Translations under genes and position numbers: made by a program | Origin: Thiotrichales bacterium | GTDB taxonomy: Bacteria > Pseudomonadota > Gammaproteobacteria > HK1 | Direction: 5' to 3' | Assembly: GCA_026709935.1 (NCBI GenBank) | Contig: JAPOSC010000065.1 | Location: 62,001-126,000, forward strand | DNA length: 64,000 bases | Shown: piece after piece, positions 1-9,517 of the stretch | How positions within the stretch are numbered: the stretch's first letter is position 1 | Layout of the letters: the number at the start of each line of letters is the position of its first letter | The notes under the pieces: model-generated | Database searches by the model: none | The model's input: only the letters and a program-made list of their open reading frames with translations | Told to the model about the DNA's origin: nothing

Positions 1-1656
1 TCGCTCGCGGTCATCGACCGTCTGGAGCTCGAATGCGCGTCGGGGATGACCGCGCTGACCGGGGAGACAGGCGCGGGCAAGTCGATCCTGGTCGATGCGC
101 TGGCCTTGCTCCTCGGGGCGCGAGCCGACTCCGGCATGATTCGGGACGGCGCGGAGCGGGCCGAAGTCTGCGGCGTATTCGAAGTCGCCTCGAACGCATC
201 GGCGCGGGCGTGGCTCGCAGATCGGGATCTGGACGCGGACGCGGACGCGGACGAGTGCATCGTGCGGCGCGTGGTCGGTCCGGGGAGCCGATCCCGCTCG
301 TTCGTCAACCACCGTCCGGTGCCCGCGCACCTGTTGCGCGAGCTCGGGTCGCACCTCGTCGACATCCACGGCCAGCACGAGCACCACCTGCTGCTCGATC
401 GCGACCGGCAACGGACCATCGTCGACGACTTCGGGGACCACCACGCGCTGCTCGAACAGGTCGCGCAAACCTCCGGACGCTGGCACGAACTGCAGCGCGA
501 ACTCGCCAGCATCGCCGCGGCGGACGAAGATCGGGATTCGAGGCTCGACTTCCTGCGTTTTCAGCTCGACGAGCTCGAAGGACTGCAGCTCGACCCGGAA
601 GAGCCCGAACGGCTCGCGGACGAGTTGCGCCGGCTCGCGAACGCCGAGACCATTCTCGAAGGTTGCCGCCGTGCGCTCGATCGGCTCGGCGGCGACCACG
701 ACGGCTCGGTGGCGGCCGCATGCGCCGCCGCCCGCCGCGACCTCGATCCGGTGTCGCGCCACGACGCGCGCGCGCCGGGAATACTCGACCTGCTCGACGC
801 GGCCGAGGTCAACCTGACGGAGGCCGCGGCCTCGCTGCGAACGGTGGCAGAGTCGCTCGACCTCGATCCCGAACGTCTCGCCGAAGTGGAGCGCCGCCTC
901 GGGACCATTCACGATTTCGCCCGCAAACATCGGGTCTCGCCCCGGGAGCTGCCGGCGCAAATCGATCGGCTGCGCAAGCGGGTCGCCTCGCTCGCGGCAA
1001 GCGAGGAACGCGCGACAGAGCTTGCACGCGAGGTGGAAAGAACCGAGGAAGCACACCGCGCACTGTGCGGGAAGCTCACCGCGCAGCGCCGGGAGGCCGG
1101 GAGCGGGCTTGCGCAAAGGGTCACGCGGAACATGCAGGAACTTGGAATGCCGGGAGGCGACTTCATGGTCGACGTTCGGCCCCGGGACGGTTCCGCGCCC
1201 TCCCCGAGCGGCGCCGATCAGGTGGAGCTCTTCGTGAGCACGGGGCTCGGCCAGCCTCCGCGTCCCCTCTCGAAGGTCGCATCGGGAGGCGAGCTGTCGC
1301 GCATCTCCCTGGCCATCCAGGTCTCGTGCGTGGGCGGATCGGTCGTCCCCACCCTCGTCTTCGACGAGGCCGACGTCGGAATCGGAGGACGCGTGGCGGA
1401 AATCGTGGGGCGGCGGCTGCGCGCACTCGGGGAGTCGCATCAGATACTATGCGTCACCCACCTCGCGCAGGTCGCATCCCGGGCGCACCACCACGCGGTG
1501 ATCCGGAAACTCCTCGACCGGGAGGGCGCCCTTGGCGTCTGTGTGGCGGCGGTGAGCGACGAGGACCGAATCGAGGAGATCGCCCGGATGCTCGGAGGAG
1601 AAAGGATCACGCCGAAGACGCTCGCGCACGCGAGGGAGATGCTGGATGGATCATGA
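1..1656 (+). CDS. recN: DNA repair protein RecN (5' truncated by window edge)
   Basis: RecN is an SMC-like ATPase that acts at double-strand breaks with RecA. Frame 1 is open from the first base (SLAVIDRLELE...), so only roughly the first ten residues are missing; the track ATG at 46 is internal. The Walker A motif GETGAGKS sits close to the N-terminus, followed by HGQHEHHLLLD and long helical segments typical of the coiled coil. The C-terminal half has the ABC signature region (SKVASGGELSRISLAIQ) and Walker B (TLVFDEADVGIGG), then the THLAQVA switch. About 551 residues are visible, as expected for the family. The 3' end overlaps bamE by 11 bp, the recN-bamE neighbourhood known from gammaproteobacteria. 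Confidence 0.95.
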   Translation, partial: SLAVIDRLELECASGMTALTGETGAGKSILVDALALLLGARADSGMIRDGAERAEVCGVFEVASNASARAWLADRDLDADADADECIVRRVVGPGSRSRSFVNHRPVPAHLLRELGSHLVDIHGQHEHHLLLDRDRQRTIVDDFGDHHALLEQVAQTSGRWHELQRELASIAAADEDRDSRLDFLRFQLDELEGLQLDPEEPERLADELRRLANAETILEGCRRALDRLGGDHDGSVAAACAAARRDLDPVSRHDARAPGILDLLDAAEVNLTEAAASLRTVAESLDLDPERLAEVERRLGTIHDFARKHRVSPRELPAQIDRLRKRVASLAASEERATELAREVERTEEAHRALCGKLTAQRREAGSGLAQRVTRNMQELGMPGGDFMVDVRPRDGSAPSPSGADQVELFVSTGLGQPPRPLSKVASGGELSRISLAIQVSCVGGSVVPTLVFDEADVGIGGRVAEIVGRRLRALGESHQILCVTHLAQVASRAHHHAVIRKLLDREGALGVCVAAVSDEDRIEEIARMLGGERITPKTLAHAREMLDGS

Positions 1657-2209
1657 TCAAGACCGCGCCTCGCGAACGAGGCGGCTCCCCCGAAAGATCG
1701 CTGCGTTGTGTCTGGCGGCGGTCGGCCTCGGTGGTTGCGAGATGCCGACGCTGCCGGGACTGCCCGCATTGCCGGACCTTCCGGCGATCCCCGGGGTCTA
1801 TCGCATCGACATCCAGCAGGGAAACGTGGTCGAGCAGCAAATGCTGGACCGGCTGGAAATCGGCATGGAGCGGGGCAAGGTGCGCTTCATCATGGGAACG
1901 CCGCTTCTGGTCGACCCGTTCAATCAGGATCGATGGGACTATGTCTACCGCATACGTCGAGGGTCGGGGGAGGAGATCGGCCAGCGCGTATCCTTGCACT
2001 TCGCCGATGACCGGCTCGCCCGGGTCGACGGCAACCTTTCGCCCGAAGCGATTCCGGAGGCGACGGCGGAGCGGGTCCAGACGCGGGTGAAGGTTCCGAA
2101 ACGCCCGCCCTCCGAGGGATTCCTGGAGCGACTGGTGCCGGACTTCCTGTCCGGGGACGACGAACCGTCGAGTCGCGAGGCGGAGGACAGTGCGCCGCCG
2201 GCGTCCTGA
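1646..2209 (+). CDS. bamE: Outer membrane assembly lipoprotein BamE (SmpA/OmlA)
   Basis: BamE is the small lipoprotein of the BAM complex that inserts beta-barrel proteins into the outer membrane. A positively charged N-terminus and a hydrophobic stretch lead to a lipobox around AVGLGGC, then a Pro/Leu-rich linker. The SmpA/OmlA fold follows: IQQGNVVEQQMLDRLEIGM, the KVRFIMGTPL turn, and WDYVYRIRRG. At 187 aa it is longer than E. coli BamE (113 aa); the extra length is a polar C-terminal tail ending in an acidic stretch. It starts inside the end of recN, so the two are probably co-transcribed and translationally coupled. It is convergent with rnfH. Confidence 0.93.
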   Translation: MDHDQDRASRTRRLPRKIAALCLAAVGLGGCEMPTLPGLPALPDLPAIPGVYRIDIQQGNVVEQQMLDRLEIGMERGKVRFIMGTPLLVDPFNQDRWDYVYRIRRGSGEEIGQRVSLHFADDRLARVDGNLSPEAIPEATAERVQTRVKVPKRPPSEGFLERLVPDFLSGDDEPSSREAEDSAPPAS

Positions 2210-2253
2210 ACGCCTCAAGCCGCGTCAATCCTCGCCTTTCAATCGTCTACCCA

Positions 2254-2323
2254 CTGACGCCTGAGCGCTGACGCCTGACCACTGACGCCTGACCACTGAC
2301 GCCTGACCGCTGACGTCTGACCG
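2254..2323. repeat. 14-bp tandem repeat, five units, between bamE and rnfH
   Basis: Five head-to-tail 14-bp units read CTGACGCCTGACCA or a one- to two-base variant: GAGCG, GACCA, GACCA, GACCG, then a unit with CTGACGTCTG. The array lies in the roughly 215-bp gap between the converging bamE and rnfH genes. No coding potential or spacer structure is seen, so it is a microsatellite-like or regulatory repeat and not CRISPR. Confidence 0.9.
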
Positions 2324-2424
2324 CAGAATCCGACCGATATCGACTTCGAGCGCAGTCTGCGCGCCGCTTGACCCTCCGTGGACGAACGATCGCCACCGGA
2401 CGCAGACCGTGGCTCCATGGTCGC

Positions 2425-2721
2425 TCACCGACTCGCGGACGGTCGGTCGGCGCCGGTGCGACGCGCACGCCGGCGGCGCGCCTCCTTGGGGTCGATCTCC
2501 AGTCGCCGCAGCACCTCGATCCGATCGCCCTTCGAAGCCGCGGTCGCCGGCTCCACGCGGCGACCGAACACCGCGAAGCCGACCTCGGCGTCGCGCAGTT
2601 CCGGCACCAACTGGAGCAGGCCGGAAGCCTCCACGCACTCGAGCACCGTGCTGCCGGAACGCACCTCCAGGCCCATGAGGATCTCACGGCCCGGATCTGC
2701 GTAAGCCAGCTCGACTCGCAT
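2425..2721 (-). CDS. rnfH: RnfH family ubiquitin-like protein
   Basis: RnfH (UPF0125) proteins are small beta-grasp proteins usually found next to ratA; their role is unclear despite the historical name. The 98-aa product begins MRVELAYADPGREILMGLEV, which matches the usual RnfH N-terminus, and contains VGFAVFGRRVEPATAASKGDRIEVLRRLEIDPKEARRRRA, the conserved ending with a basic tail. I chose the ATG at 2721 because family similarity begins there; the longer track ORF upstream overlaps ratA. ratA ends 7 bp upstream on the same strand, so the two form an operon. Confidence 0.9.
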   Translation of the reverse strand: MRVELAYADPGREILMGLEVRSGSTVLECVEASGLLQLVPELRDAEVGFAVFGRRVEPATAASKGDRIEVLRRLEIDPKEARRRRARRTGADRPSASR

Positions 2722-2728
2722 CGTCCCG

Positions 2729-3166
2729 TTATCGCGCGCCGTACACCTGGTGGGCGCGCCGGCAGAATGCATCGACCGCGGTCTTCGCAATCTCCTCGAA
2801 CAGCGGCGACAGCACCCGGGCGAGCATCCGGCTCGATATCTCGAACCGCATCTCGAGCCCCACCGTGCAGCTTCGCGCCGCCGTTGCATCGAACGACCAG
2901 CGTCCGTCGAGCCGGGAGAACGGACCATCGACCAACTCGAGGTCGATTCGTTCCGCGCCCACCATCCGATTGCGGGTGGTGAACGACGTCCTGAACGGTC
3001 CGCGCGCGACTTCGAGACTCGCGGTCACTTCGGCCGGGGTGCGCGCATGGACCGTTGCGGAACGGCACCAGGGAAGGAATCGAGGGTAACGCTCGATGTC
3101 GGCGACGAGACCGAACATGTCCGCGGCGGAGTACGGGACATCAAGAGAGCGGGCGATTCGAGGCAT
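2729..3166 (-). CDS. ratA: RatA-type START/coenzyme Q-binding family protein
   Basis: This 145-aa protein belongs to the polyketide cyclase/START-like family. E. coli RatA was described as a toxin inhibiting 70S ribosome association, while yeast COQ10 homologues bind ubiquinone, so the true role may be either. Diagnostic stretches are the N-terminal RSLDVPYSAADMFGLVADIERYPRFLPWC and a C-terminal helix MLARVLSPLFEEIAKTAVDAF. Length is normal. It is transcribed away from smpB, with a 222-bp gap holding a palindrome, and is followed 7 bp later by rnfH, the standard rnfH-ratA/smpB arrangement. Confidence 0.9.
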   Translation of the reverse strand: MPRIARSLDVPYSAADMFGLVADIERYPRFLPWCRSATVHARTPAEVTASLEVARGPFRTSFTTRNRMVGAERIDLELVDGPFSRLDGRWSFDATAARSCTVGLEMRFEISSRMLARVLSPLFEEIAKTAVDAFCRRAHQVYGAR

Positions 3167-3226
3167 CTTCGGCGGAGGTGTCGTACTCGAAAATGGGCCG
3201 GAAGCGCAGGCGGCCGGCAGGTTAAC

Positions 3227-3279
3227 CCGAAAATTTCACCGATTCACGCTCTCGCTTCGCGCATCGGTGAAATTTCCGG
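3227..3279. repeat. Palindromic element of the CCGGAAATTTCACC family (copy 1)
   Basis: The left arm CCGAAAATTTCACCGAT and right arm ATCGGTGAAATTTCCGG are near-perfect inverted repeats (16 of 17 positions) around a loop containing CGCTTCGCG. It lies in the divergent ratA/smpB gap. A second copy with the same arm sequence and a similar loop is at 11521-11562, suggesting a dispersed REP-like or terminator-like palindrome. Confidence 0.85.
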
Positions 3280-3388
3280 ATCAACACAACGTCGCGAGTC
3301 TCCCGGCGCCGGTGTCGCTACCGGCGATCGACCGCCGCGCCCCGGATGGGGGTTACCATATCGGCCCCTTGCACCGGACTGCGGGATC

Positions 3389-3871
3389 ATGGCCCGATCG
3401 AAGAGCGCACCGTCCAATGTCATTGCCCGGGTCATTGCCCGCAACCGCAAGGCCCGGCACGACTACGCGATCGAGGATACCGTCGAGGCAGGGATCGCGC
3501 TGGAGGGATGGGAGGTGAAGAGCCTCCGTGACGGGCGACTCCAGCTTCGCGACAGCTATGCGGCGGTGCGTGACGGGGAGATCTGGCTCCTGGGCGCACA
3601 CATCACGCCGCTCGCCACCGTCTCCACCCACGTCACTGCGAAGCCGCTGCGCGATCGGAAGCTGTTGCTCAAGCGGAGCGAGATCTCCCGACTCGCCGGG
3701 GCCGTCGAACGCCGCGGTCACACCCTCGTCGCTCTCGACATGCACTGGACGCGGGGTCGAGCCAAGGTTCTTCTCGCTACCGCCCGGGGCCGAAAGCAGC
3801 ACGACAAGCGCGCGGCCGATCGCAACCGCGACTGGGAGCGCGAGCGGGCGCGGTTACTGCGCGCGCGCTGA
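3389..3871 (+). CDS. smpB: SsrA-binding protein SmpB
   Basis: SmpB binds tmRNA and is required for trans-translation, which rescues stalled ribosomes. The 160-aa product has the OB-fold core: IARNRKARHDYAIEDTVEAGIALEGWEVKSLRDGR, then LLGAHITPL, and a C-terminal basic tail (RGRKQHDKRAADRNRDWERERARLL) that inserts into the ribosome. The ATG at 3389 gives the standard length; the track ORF from 2750 is an over-extension. No ssrA gene was found beside it. It ends in a TGATG overlap with the possible first start of glnD. Confidence 0.96.
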   Translation: MARSKSAPSNVIARVIARNRKARHDYAIEDTVEAGIALEGWEVKSLRDGRLQLRDSYAAVRDGEIWLLGAHITPLATVSTHVTAKPLRDRKLLLKRSEISRLAGAVERRGHTLVALDMHWTRGRAKVLLATARGRKQHDKRAADRNRDWERERARLLRAR

Positions 3872-6576
3872 TGTATGCAGCGGCTCGACCACTCCGCGCT
3901 GGTGAACGATCGTACGTCGCGATGAGCGTCCACCCGCCCGACGCCGACGGGTCGCCCACCGACGCCGTCCCCGAGCCGGTCCTCGCCCCGATCGACCCCA
4001 ATGTGCCCCTGCCCGATGTTCGTGATGCCGTCGCCGCGATGCGGACGTGCCTGGAGACCCGTTTCCGCCAGGGCGAGCCGGTGATCACGCTGGTCGAAGC
4101 CCGGTCGCAGTTCATCGACCATGTCCTTGCGCTCGCGTGGCGCCGCTTCGGCCTCGACGATGACGAACGCCGCGCACTCGTCGCGGTCGGTGGCTATGGC
4201 CGAGGAGAGTTGCACCCGGGCTCGGACATCGACCTGCTCATCCTCACCCGCCGTGCGATGCGTGGTGACGAGCGCGAGCGCGTCAACGGCCTCCTCGCGT
4301 TCTTGTGGGACATCGGGCTCGCGGTGGGGAGCAGCGTGAGGACCGTGCGCGAGTGCGTGAACGAGGCGAGAAGCGACGTCACGGTCGCCACCAATCTCAT
4401 GGACAGCCGGCTCGTGTGCGGGTCCGAAAGCCTGTGCGCGCGGATGCAGGAGCGCACCGGCCCGCCGCACATCTGGTCGAGCCGGAGGTTCTTCGAGGCG
4501 AAAATGGCGGAGCAGCGCGCGCGCCATCATCGGTTCGACGACACCGGCTACAACCTGGAGCCGAACGTCAAGGAGGGTCCGGGCGGCCTGCGCGACATCC
4601 AGACCATCGCCTGGGTCACGAAGCGCCATTTCGGGGCGGTGACGCTGGCGGAGCTGGTCGATCGCGGGTTTCTCACCACCGAGGAACTCGACACCCTGGA
4701 GTCGGGCCGACGGTTCCTGTGGCGGGTGCGGTTCGCGCTGCATGTGCTGACGCGGCGGCCCGAGGACCGGCTCCTGTTCGACCATCAGCGGCGGCTCGCC
4801 GAGATGCTGGGGTTCGAGGACGACGCGGAGCGACTCGGCGTGGAGCGTCTGATGAAGCGCTACTACCGTGAAGTGATGGAGCTTTCGCGTCTGAACGAGA
4901 TGCTCCTCGAGCACTTCGAGGAGGCGATCCTCCACGCGCGACACCGTGATCGCATCAAGCCGCTGAACCGGCGCTTCCAGGCGGTGAACGGCTATCTGGA
5001 GGTGACCCGCAAGGATGTCTTCCACCGCTATCCGTTCGCCCTCCTCGAGGTATTTCTCCTGCTGCAGCAGCATCCCGACCTGGAAGGGGTGCGCGCGTCC
5101 ACGATCCGGCTCATTCGCGCAAACCGACACCGGATCGATGACCGGTTCCGGGCCGATCTGCGCGCCCGCAGCCTCTTCCTGGAGATCCTGCGCCAGCCCC
5201 GGGGCATCAACCACGAGCTGCGCCGGATGCATCGGTACGGGATCCTGGGCGCCTACCTTCCCGTCTTCGGCCAGGTGGCGGGTCAGATGCAGTACGACCT
5301 GTTCCATGTCTACACCGTCGACGAGCACAGTCTGTTCGTGGTCCGCAACCTGCGGAGGTTCGCCGACCCCGCCCGCCACCACGAGTTCCCCCACTGCGCC
5401 GATGTCTTCGCGCGCCTGCCCAAGCCGGAACTCATCTACGTCGCGGGCCTCTTCCACGACATCGCCAAGGGCCGCAACGGCGACCACTCGGAGCTGGGCT
5501 CGGATCTCGTCCGGGAGTTCTGCGTCCTGCACGGATTCGGCCGGTACGACACCGACCTCGTTGCATGGCTGGTCCAGCACCATCTGCTGATGTCGATCAC
5601 CGCGCAGCGTCGCGACATCAGCGACCCCGAAGTGGTGTCGGAGTTCGCCCGGACCGTCGGCGATCACGTCCACCTCGACTATCTCTACCTCCTCACCATC
5701 GCCGACATCCGCGGCACGAACCCCGGATTGTGGAACGACTGGAAGGACGCCCTGCTGCACGATCTCTACCGGGCCGCAGTGCGGGCGCTGCTGCGCGGGC
5801 TGGAGAACCCCATCGAGCGGGCCGATCTGGTGCGCGAGACCCGCGATGCGGCGGCCCGTCTGGTGGTGAACGCCGGAGTCGATGCCGAGGCGGCGGCACG
5901 ACTGTGGGACAACTTCGGCGACGACTACTTCCTGCGCCACTCCGCCGACGAGATTCGGTGGCATACATCGAACATCCTCGACGCGGCGGCCGCCGACATC
6001 CCGCTGGTTCTGGTCCGCGATGGACGCGGCGGTATCGAGATCTTCGTCTACGCGCCGGATCGGGAACTCCTGTTCGCGGCCAGCGCCTCGATCCTGGGAC
6101 GCCTGGGGCTGACGGTGCTCGACTCGAGGATCATCACCGGGAACAACGGCATGACGCTCGATTCGTACGTTGTCGAGGACATCACGGCCTCGCCGGCGGG
6201 AGATCGCCGCCACGAGGAGATCCGGACCGCCCTGCGGCTCGGACTGCGCCGGCCCGCCGGGGTGTCGAGGCGCGTGCATCGACTCGCGCGGCGTCAGCTC
6301 AAGCACTTCACGATCCCGGTGGAGGTGAGCTTCACGCAGGATCCATCGAACCGGCACACCGTCATGGAGGTCATCGCCGCCGATCGGCCGGGACTGCTCG
6401 CGCGCATCGGCTGGACGCTCGCCGACGCCCGGGTCCGCATCCGCAACGCGAAGATCGCCACCTTCGGTGAGCGCGCGGAGGACGTGTTCTACGTCACCGA
6501 CGAGCATAACCGGCCCTTGGCCGACGACCGCATCCACAGTGTGTATCACTGCGTCCGATCGGTGCTCGACACCTGA
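3871..6576 (+). CDS. glnD: Bifunctional uridylyltransferase/uridylyl-removing enzyme GlnD
   Basis: GlnD uridylylates and de-uridylylates PII proteins in response to glutamine, controlling nitrogen assimilation. The roughly 900-aa product has all four modules: nucleotidyltransferase ([20 protein letters not shown], the GG...DxD active site), the GlnD substrate domain ([18 protein letters not shown]), an HD phosphohydrolase domain ([15 protein letters not shown]) and two C-terminal ACT domains ([19 protein letters not shown] and [14 protein letters not shown]). Either ATG 3871, which overlaps the smpB stop, or ATG 3922 could be the start; neither has a convincing Shine-Dalgarno site. The track shows a 943-aa antisense ORF here, which is a shadow. 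Confidence 0.96.
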   Translation: MYAAARPLRAGERSYVAMSVHPPDADGSPTDAVPEPVLAPIDPNVPLPDVRDAVAAMRTCLETRFRQGEPVITLVEARSQFIDHVLALAWRRFGLDDDERRALVAVGGYGRGELHPGSDIDLLILTRRAMRGDERERVNGLLAFLWDIGLAVGSSVRTVRECVNEARSDVTVATNLMDSRLVCGSESLCARMQERTGPPHIWSSRRFFEAKMAEQRARHHRFDDTGYNLEPNVKEGPGGLRDIQTIAWVTKRHFGAVTLAELVDRGFLTTEELDTLESGRRFLWRVRFALHVLTRRPEDRLLFDHQRRLAEMLGFEDDAERLGVERLMKRYYREVMELSRLNEMLLEHFEEAILHARHRDRIKPLNRRFQAVNGYLEVTRKDVFHRYPFALLEVFLLLQQHPDLEGVRASTIRLIRANRHRIDDRFRADLRARSLFLEILRQPRGINHELRRMHRYGILGAYLPVFGQVAGQMQYDLFHVYTVDEHSLFVVRNLRRFADPARHHEFPHCADVFARLPKPELIYVAGLFHDIAKGRNGDHSELGSDLVREFCVLHGFGRYDTDLVAWLVQHHLLMSITAQRRDISDPEVVSEFARTVGDHVHLDYLYLLTIADIRGTNPGLWNDWKDALLHDLYRAAVRALLRGLENPIERADLVRETRDAAARLVVNAGVDAEAAARLWDNFGDDYFLRHSADEIRWHTSNILDAAAADIPLVLVRDGRGGIEIFVYAPDRELLFAASASILGRLGLTVLDSRIITGNNGMTLDSYVVEDITASPAGDRRHEEIRTALRLGLRRPAGVSRRVHRLARRQLKHFTIPVEVSFTQDPSNRHTVMEVIAADRPGLLARIGWTLADARVRIRNAKIATFGERAEDVFYVTDEHNRPLADDRIHSVYHCVRSVLDT

Positions 6577-6601
6577 CGCACCGGGTGATTGGGAAGGCGG
6601 T

Positions 6602-6835
6602 TCAGCCGCCGGTGACCGGTGGGAAGAACGCGATCTCGTCGCCGTCGCGGATCGGCACTCGGGGATGCGTGTACTCCAGGTTCAGGGCCACGAGCACGTC
6701 GTCGGGGAGCCGCCGCCCCCCGGTGGCGAGATGCCACGCATCCGCAGCGGTCTCCGCGCGGGAGGCGTCGATCTCGACGGCGCGCAGGCCCGTCGACTCG
6801 CGCAGACTGGCGAAAAACTTCACCTTGATCGTCAT
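6602..6835 (-). CDS. moaD: Molybdopterin synthase sulfur carrier subunit MoaD
   Basis: MoaD is the ubiquitin-fold sulfur carrier that, as a C-terminal thiocarboxylate, donates sulfur to cyclic pyranopterin monophosphate with MoaE. The 77-aa protein runs from [16 protein letters not shown] to [14 protein letters not shown], ending in the essential Gly-Gly. The ATG at 6835 is where family similarity begins; the 518-aa track ORF is an over-extension through the moaC promoter region. It is divergent from the moaC-like gene. No moaE or moaA is in the window. Confidence 0.92.
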   Translation of the reverse strand: MTIKVKFFASLRESTGLRAVEIDASRAETAADAWHLATGGRRLPDDVLVALNLEYTHPRVPIRDGDEIAFFPPVTGG

Positions 6836-6930
6836 TCGCAGTCCACCATCGAACGGGTCAGGGCTGATACCAGGGTCGGCATCAGGGCCGGTATTATCCC
6901 CGCCCGGCCGAAAACGACCACCACCTGGAG

Positions 6931-6980
6931 CCATCCGGGGCCATCCAGAGTCATTTGCGGCCATTTGGGGTCGCCGATGG
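6931..6980. repeat. 10-bp degenerate tandem repeat in the moaD/moaC divergent gap
   Basis: Five consecutive decamers stay in exact register: CCATCCGGGG, CCATCCAGAG, TCATTTGCGG, CCATTTGGGG, TCGCCGATGG. The array lies about 40 bp upstream of the moaC start. The TCATTTG...GGGGTCGCC portion closely resembles the decamer array at 38721-38760, upstream of another regulator gene. Confidence 0.75.
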
Positions 6981-7021
6981 AACCGGCCATGGATCGACAC
7001 CGGCGAGGCGGAGCGACGACG

Positions 7022-7771
7022 ATGACCACGAACACTCCCGGCGAGAAGTCCGCGCTGTACACGACGAAGCATGTCGCGGCGGCGCTGGGCGTGTCCACGC
7101 AGACCCTCCGGCGGCATTTGCGCAAGCTCGGCCTGCGCGCCGGAACCGGGGGGCGGCATGCCTGGGGTGCGGACGAATTCGGCCGGATCGTGAAGCAGGT
7201 CCGTGCATCCATGAACGAGGCGGAGATCAGGAGAGCCGACGGACACGCGCCGGAGACGGACCCTCGCGGCGGTTCCGAGGACGGGACCAGCGGCGCCCTG
7301 ACCCACTTCGATGCGCAGGGTCGTGCCCGGATGGTGGACGTCGCGTCGAAGCCTGCCACCCACCGCGTCGCGGTGGCGCGGGGCGCCATCCGCATGCAGG
7401 CGGACACCCTGCGCCTCATCGTCGCCGGGGGTCATCGCAAGGGCGATGTCATCGGCGTGGCCCGGCTCGCCGGCATCATGGCCGCCAAGCGCACCTCCGA
7501 TCTCGTTCCCCTGTGCCACCCGCTCGCGCTGACCCGCGTGGAGGTCGAACTGTGGCCCGACGAGTCGCGCCCGCGTGTGGAGTGCCGCACCCGGATCGAG
7601 ACGGTCGGTCCGACCGGAGTCGAGATGGAGGCGCTCACCGCGACGCAGGTGGCCCTGCTCACGGTCTACGACATGTGCAAGGCGGTGGACCGGATGATGA
7701 CCATCGAATCGGTCCGTCTCGTCGAGAAGCGTGGTGGCAGGTCCGGCAACTGGGTCCGGCCCGACTCCTGA
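7022..7771 (+). CDS. moaC: MoaC cyclic pyranopterin monophosphate synthase with N-terminal helix-turn-helix
   Basis: Residues from about 95 to the end are a complete MoaC, which with MoaA converts GTP to cyclic pyranopterin monophosphate: [49 protein letters not shown] and [11 protein letters not shown] are all conserved. Residues 10-60 are extra: [28 protein letters not shown] followed by a [11 protein letters not shown] wing-like segment, resembling the small HTH of MerR/excisionase-type proteins. A polar linker joins the two. Stand-alone MoaC is about 160 aa; this is 249. The start at 7022 has an AGGCGGAG-like ribosome site; an in-frame ATG at 6977 is the alternative. The HTH suggests DNA binding or autoregulation, which is inference. 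Confidence 0.9.
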   Translation: MTTNTPGEKSALYTTKHVAAALGVSTQTLRRHLRKLGLRAGTGGRHAWGADEFGRIVKQVRASMNEAEIRRADGHAPETDPRGGSEDGTSGALTHFDAQGRARMVDVASKPATHRVAVARGAIRMQADTLRLIVAGGHRKGDVIGVARLAGIMAAKRTSDLVPLCHPLALTRVEVELWPDESRPRVECRTRIETVGPTGVEMEALTATQVALLTVYDMCKAVDRMMTIESVRLVEKRGGRSGNWVRPDS

Positions 7772-7862
7772 CCTCCAAGGCGTGCCCTGCGACCCGGATG
7801 ATAGACTGCCGGGGCACCTGTCCCACCGATTCGCGTCTGCCCTCTGTACAGGAGCGTCTTCC

Positions 7863-9461
7863 ATGCCGGCCGCGTCCGCTTCCATCGAGCAACGCATCTC
7901 CACGCTCGAAGCCCATCTGGAACAGGAGAACCCCCTGCTCCTCGACGCCGTGAAGAGCTTTCGCGAGCTCGACAAGGTGGCGTATCGGCTCGGAGTCCTT
8001 GCGCCCGAGGAATCGTTCACCACGCAGGTGCCGTGGTGGCCGATGGTCGCGGTGCTCGGGACCTTCTCGTCGGGGAAGTCGTCGTTCATCAACCACTTTC
8101 TGCAGGCTCGGCTCCAGTCGACCGGGAACCAAGCCGTCGACGATCGATTCACCGTCATCTGCTTCGGAGCCGACGAAACGCCCCGAACCCTGCCCGGCCT
8201 TGCCCTTGACGCCGATCCGCGCTTCCCGTTCTACCAGGTCAGCCGGGACATCGAGAGCGTGGCCGCCGGCGAAGGGAGCCGCATCGATGCCTATCTCCAG
8301 TTGCGCACGTGCCGGAGCGAAGCGCTGCGCGGCAGGATTTTCATCGACTCGCCGGGATTCGATGCCGATGCGCAGCGCACCGCGACGTTGCGCATCACCG
8401 ACCACATCGTCGATCTCTCCGACCTCGTGCTGGTGTTCTTCGATGCCCGGCATCCCGAGCCGGGCGCGATGCAGGACACGCTGAGTCACCTGGTGGGAAA
8501 CACCATCCACCGGTCCGATTCGAGCAAGTTCCTCTACATACTCAACCAGATCGACAACGCGGCGCGTGAGGACAACCCCGAGGATGTCTTCGCGGCCTGG
8601 CAACGCGCGCTTGCCCAGGTCGGTCTCACCGCGGGCCGGTTCTACTGCATCTACAACCCGGATGCCGCCATGCCGATCGAGGATCCGGAGCTGCGCCGCC
8701 GCTTCGAGACCAAGCGGGCGGAGGACGTCACCGAGATCTACGAGCGCATCCATCAGGTCGAGGTCGAACGCGCCTACCGAATCGTCGGCGTGCTGGAGAA
8801 GACGGCGAAGGCGATCGAGCAGCGCGTAGTGCCGGCGGCGACCGCGGCGAAGGCGTCATGGAAGCGTGGGGTGCTGTGGCTCGATGGCGCAATCTTCGGC
8901 ACGCTGGCCCTCCTGCTCGCGGTGTGGACCATCTCGGCGGGGTACTGGACCGGCCTGCGGTTCTCCGCTCCGTGGTTCGACGCCATCGCCTCGACGCCGT
9001 GGCTGACGTTGCCGGTGGTGGTCCTGGTGGCGGCAGGCGCCGGATACCTCCACTTCCTCGTGCGTCGCCTCTCGGCGCGGTTCATCGCCCGCCGCATCGC
9101 GCAAGACCCGGAGCTCGACGGCGTACGGACATGGGTGTCACGCGTGTTCGTCCGCAACACGAAGGCGTGGCGGTCCGTCGCCACCGCGGCTCCGGTCGGC
9201 TGGGGTCGCGGCGCCCGCCGGCGAATCGCGCGGGTGGCTGCGGACGCGGATCGGCTCGTGCAGGGTCTCAACGATCGCTTCGCCGACCCTTCGGGCGGGG
9301 TGAAGGCGATCGGAGGATCGGAAGAAGACTCCATCGCGGCACCGGAAGCACTTCCGGCGGTGGCGAGTGACCTGGTTACGGCGGGTGATGACTCGGCCGA
9401 TCCGCTGCCGGTGACCACCCCGCCCTCCGGCATCGATGATGAGCGAGGGCCGCGGGTCTGA
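7863..9461 (+). CDS. Dynamin-like / large membrane GTPase
   Basis: The protein has a P-loop GTPase domain with G1 GTFSSGKSSFINHFL (residues about 65-80), G3 IFIDSPGFD and a G4-like NQID in FLYILNQIDN. Two hydrophobic segments follow near residues 340-400 (GVLWLDGAIFGTLALLLAVWTISAG and WLTLPVVVLVAAGAGYLHFLV), giving a membrane anchor like other bacterial dynamin-related proteins. The C-terminal tail is acidic and low-complexity. The start at 7863 is chosen for CAGGAG upstream. The gene stands alone between moaC and pcm. A role in membrane remodelling or envelope stress is inference from the family. Confidence 0.75.
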   Translation: MPAASASIEQRISTLEAHLEQENPLLLDAVKSFRELDKVAYRLGVLAPEESFTTQVPWWPMVAVLGTFSSGKSSFINHFLQARLQSTGNQAVDDRFTVICFGADETPRTLPGLALDADPRFPFYQVSRDIESVAAGEGSRIDAYLQLRTCRSEALRGRIFIDSPGFDADAQRTATLRITDHIVDLSDLVLVFFDARHPEPGAMQDTLSHLVGNTIHRSDSSKFLYILNQIDNAAREDNPEDVFAAWQRALAQVGLTAGRFYCIYNPDAAMPIEDPELRRRFETKRAEDVTEIYERIHQVEVERAYRIVGVLEKTAKAIEQRVVPAATAAKASWKRGVLWLDGAIFGTLALLLAVWTISAGYWTGLRFSAPWFDAIASTPWLTLPVVVLVAAGAGYLHFLVRRLSARFIARRIAQDPELDGVRTWVSRVFVRNTKAWRSVATAAPVGWGRGARRRIARVAADADRLVQGLNDRFADPSGGVKAIGGSEEDSIAAPEALPAVASDLVTAGDDSADPLPVTTPPSGIDDERGPRV

Positions 9462-9517
9462 GCGCCATGCGCGGCGTATACTGCCGGGCGGCGAGAGCGG
9501 GACGGACGGGATCGACG

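Noticed and set aside
2247-3068. Minus-strand ORF with repeated VVRRQRSGVSGQAS at its end
   Set aside because: That peptide is just the translation of the 14-bp tandem array; the real gene on this strand is rnfH.
3167-3388. ssrA (tmRNA) next to smpB
   Set aside because: The gap is too short and lacks the tRNA-like ends and tag reading frame; only a palindrome is present.
3718-6549. 943-aa minus-strand ORF opposite glnD
   Set aside because: It is the GC-rich shadow of an unmistakable glnD; its sequence has no domain-like blocks.
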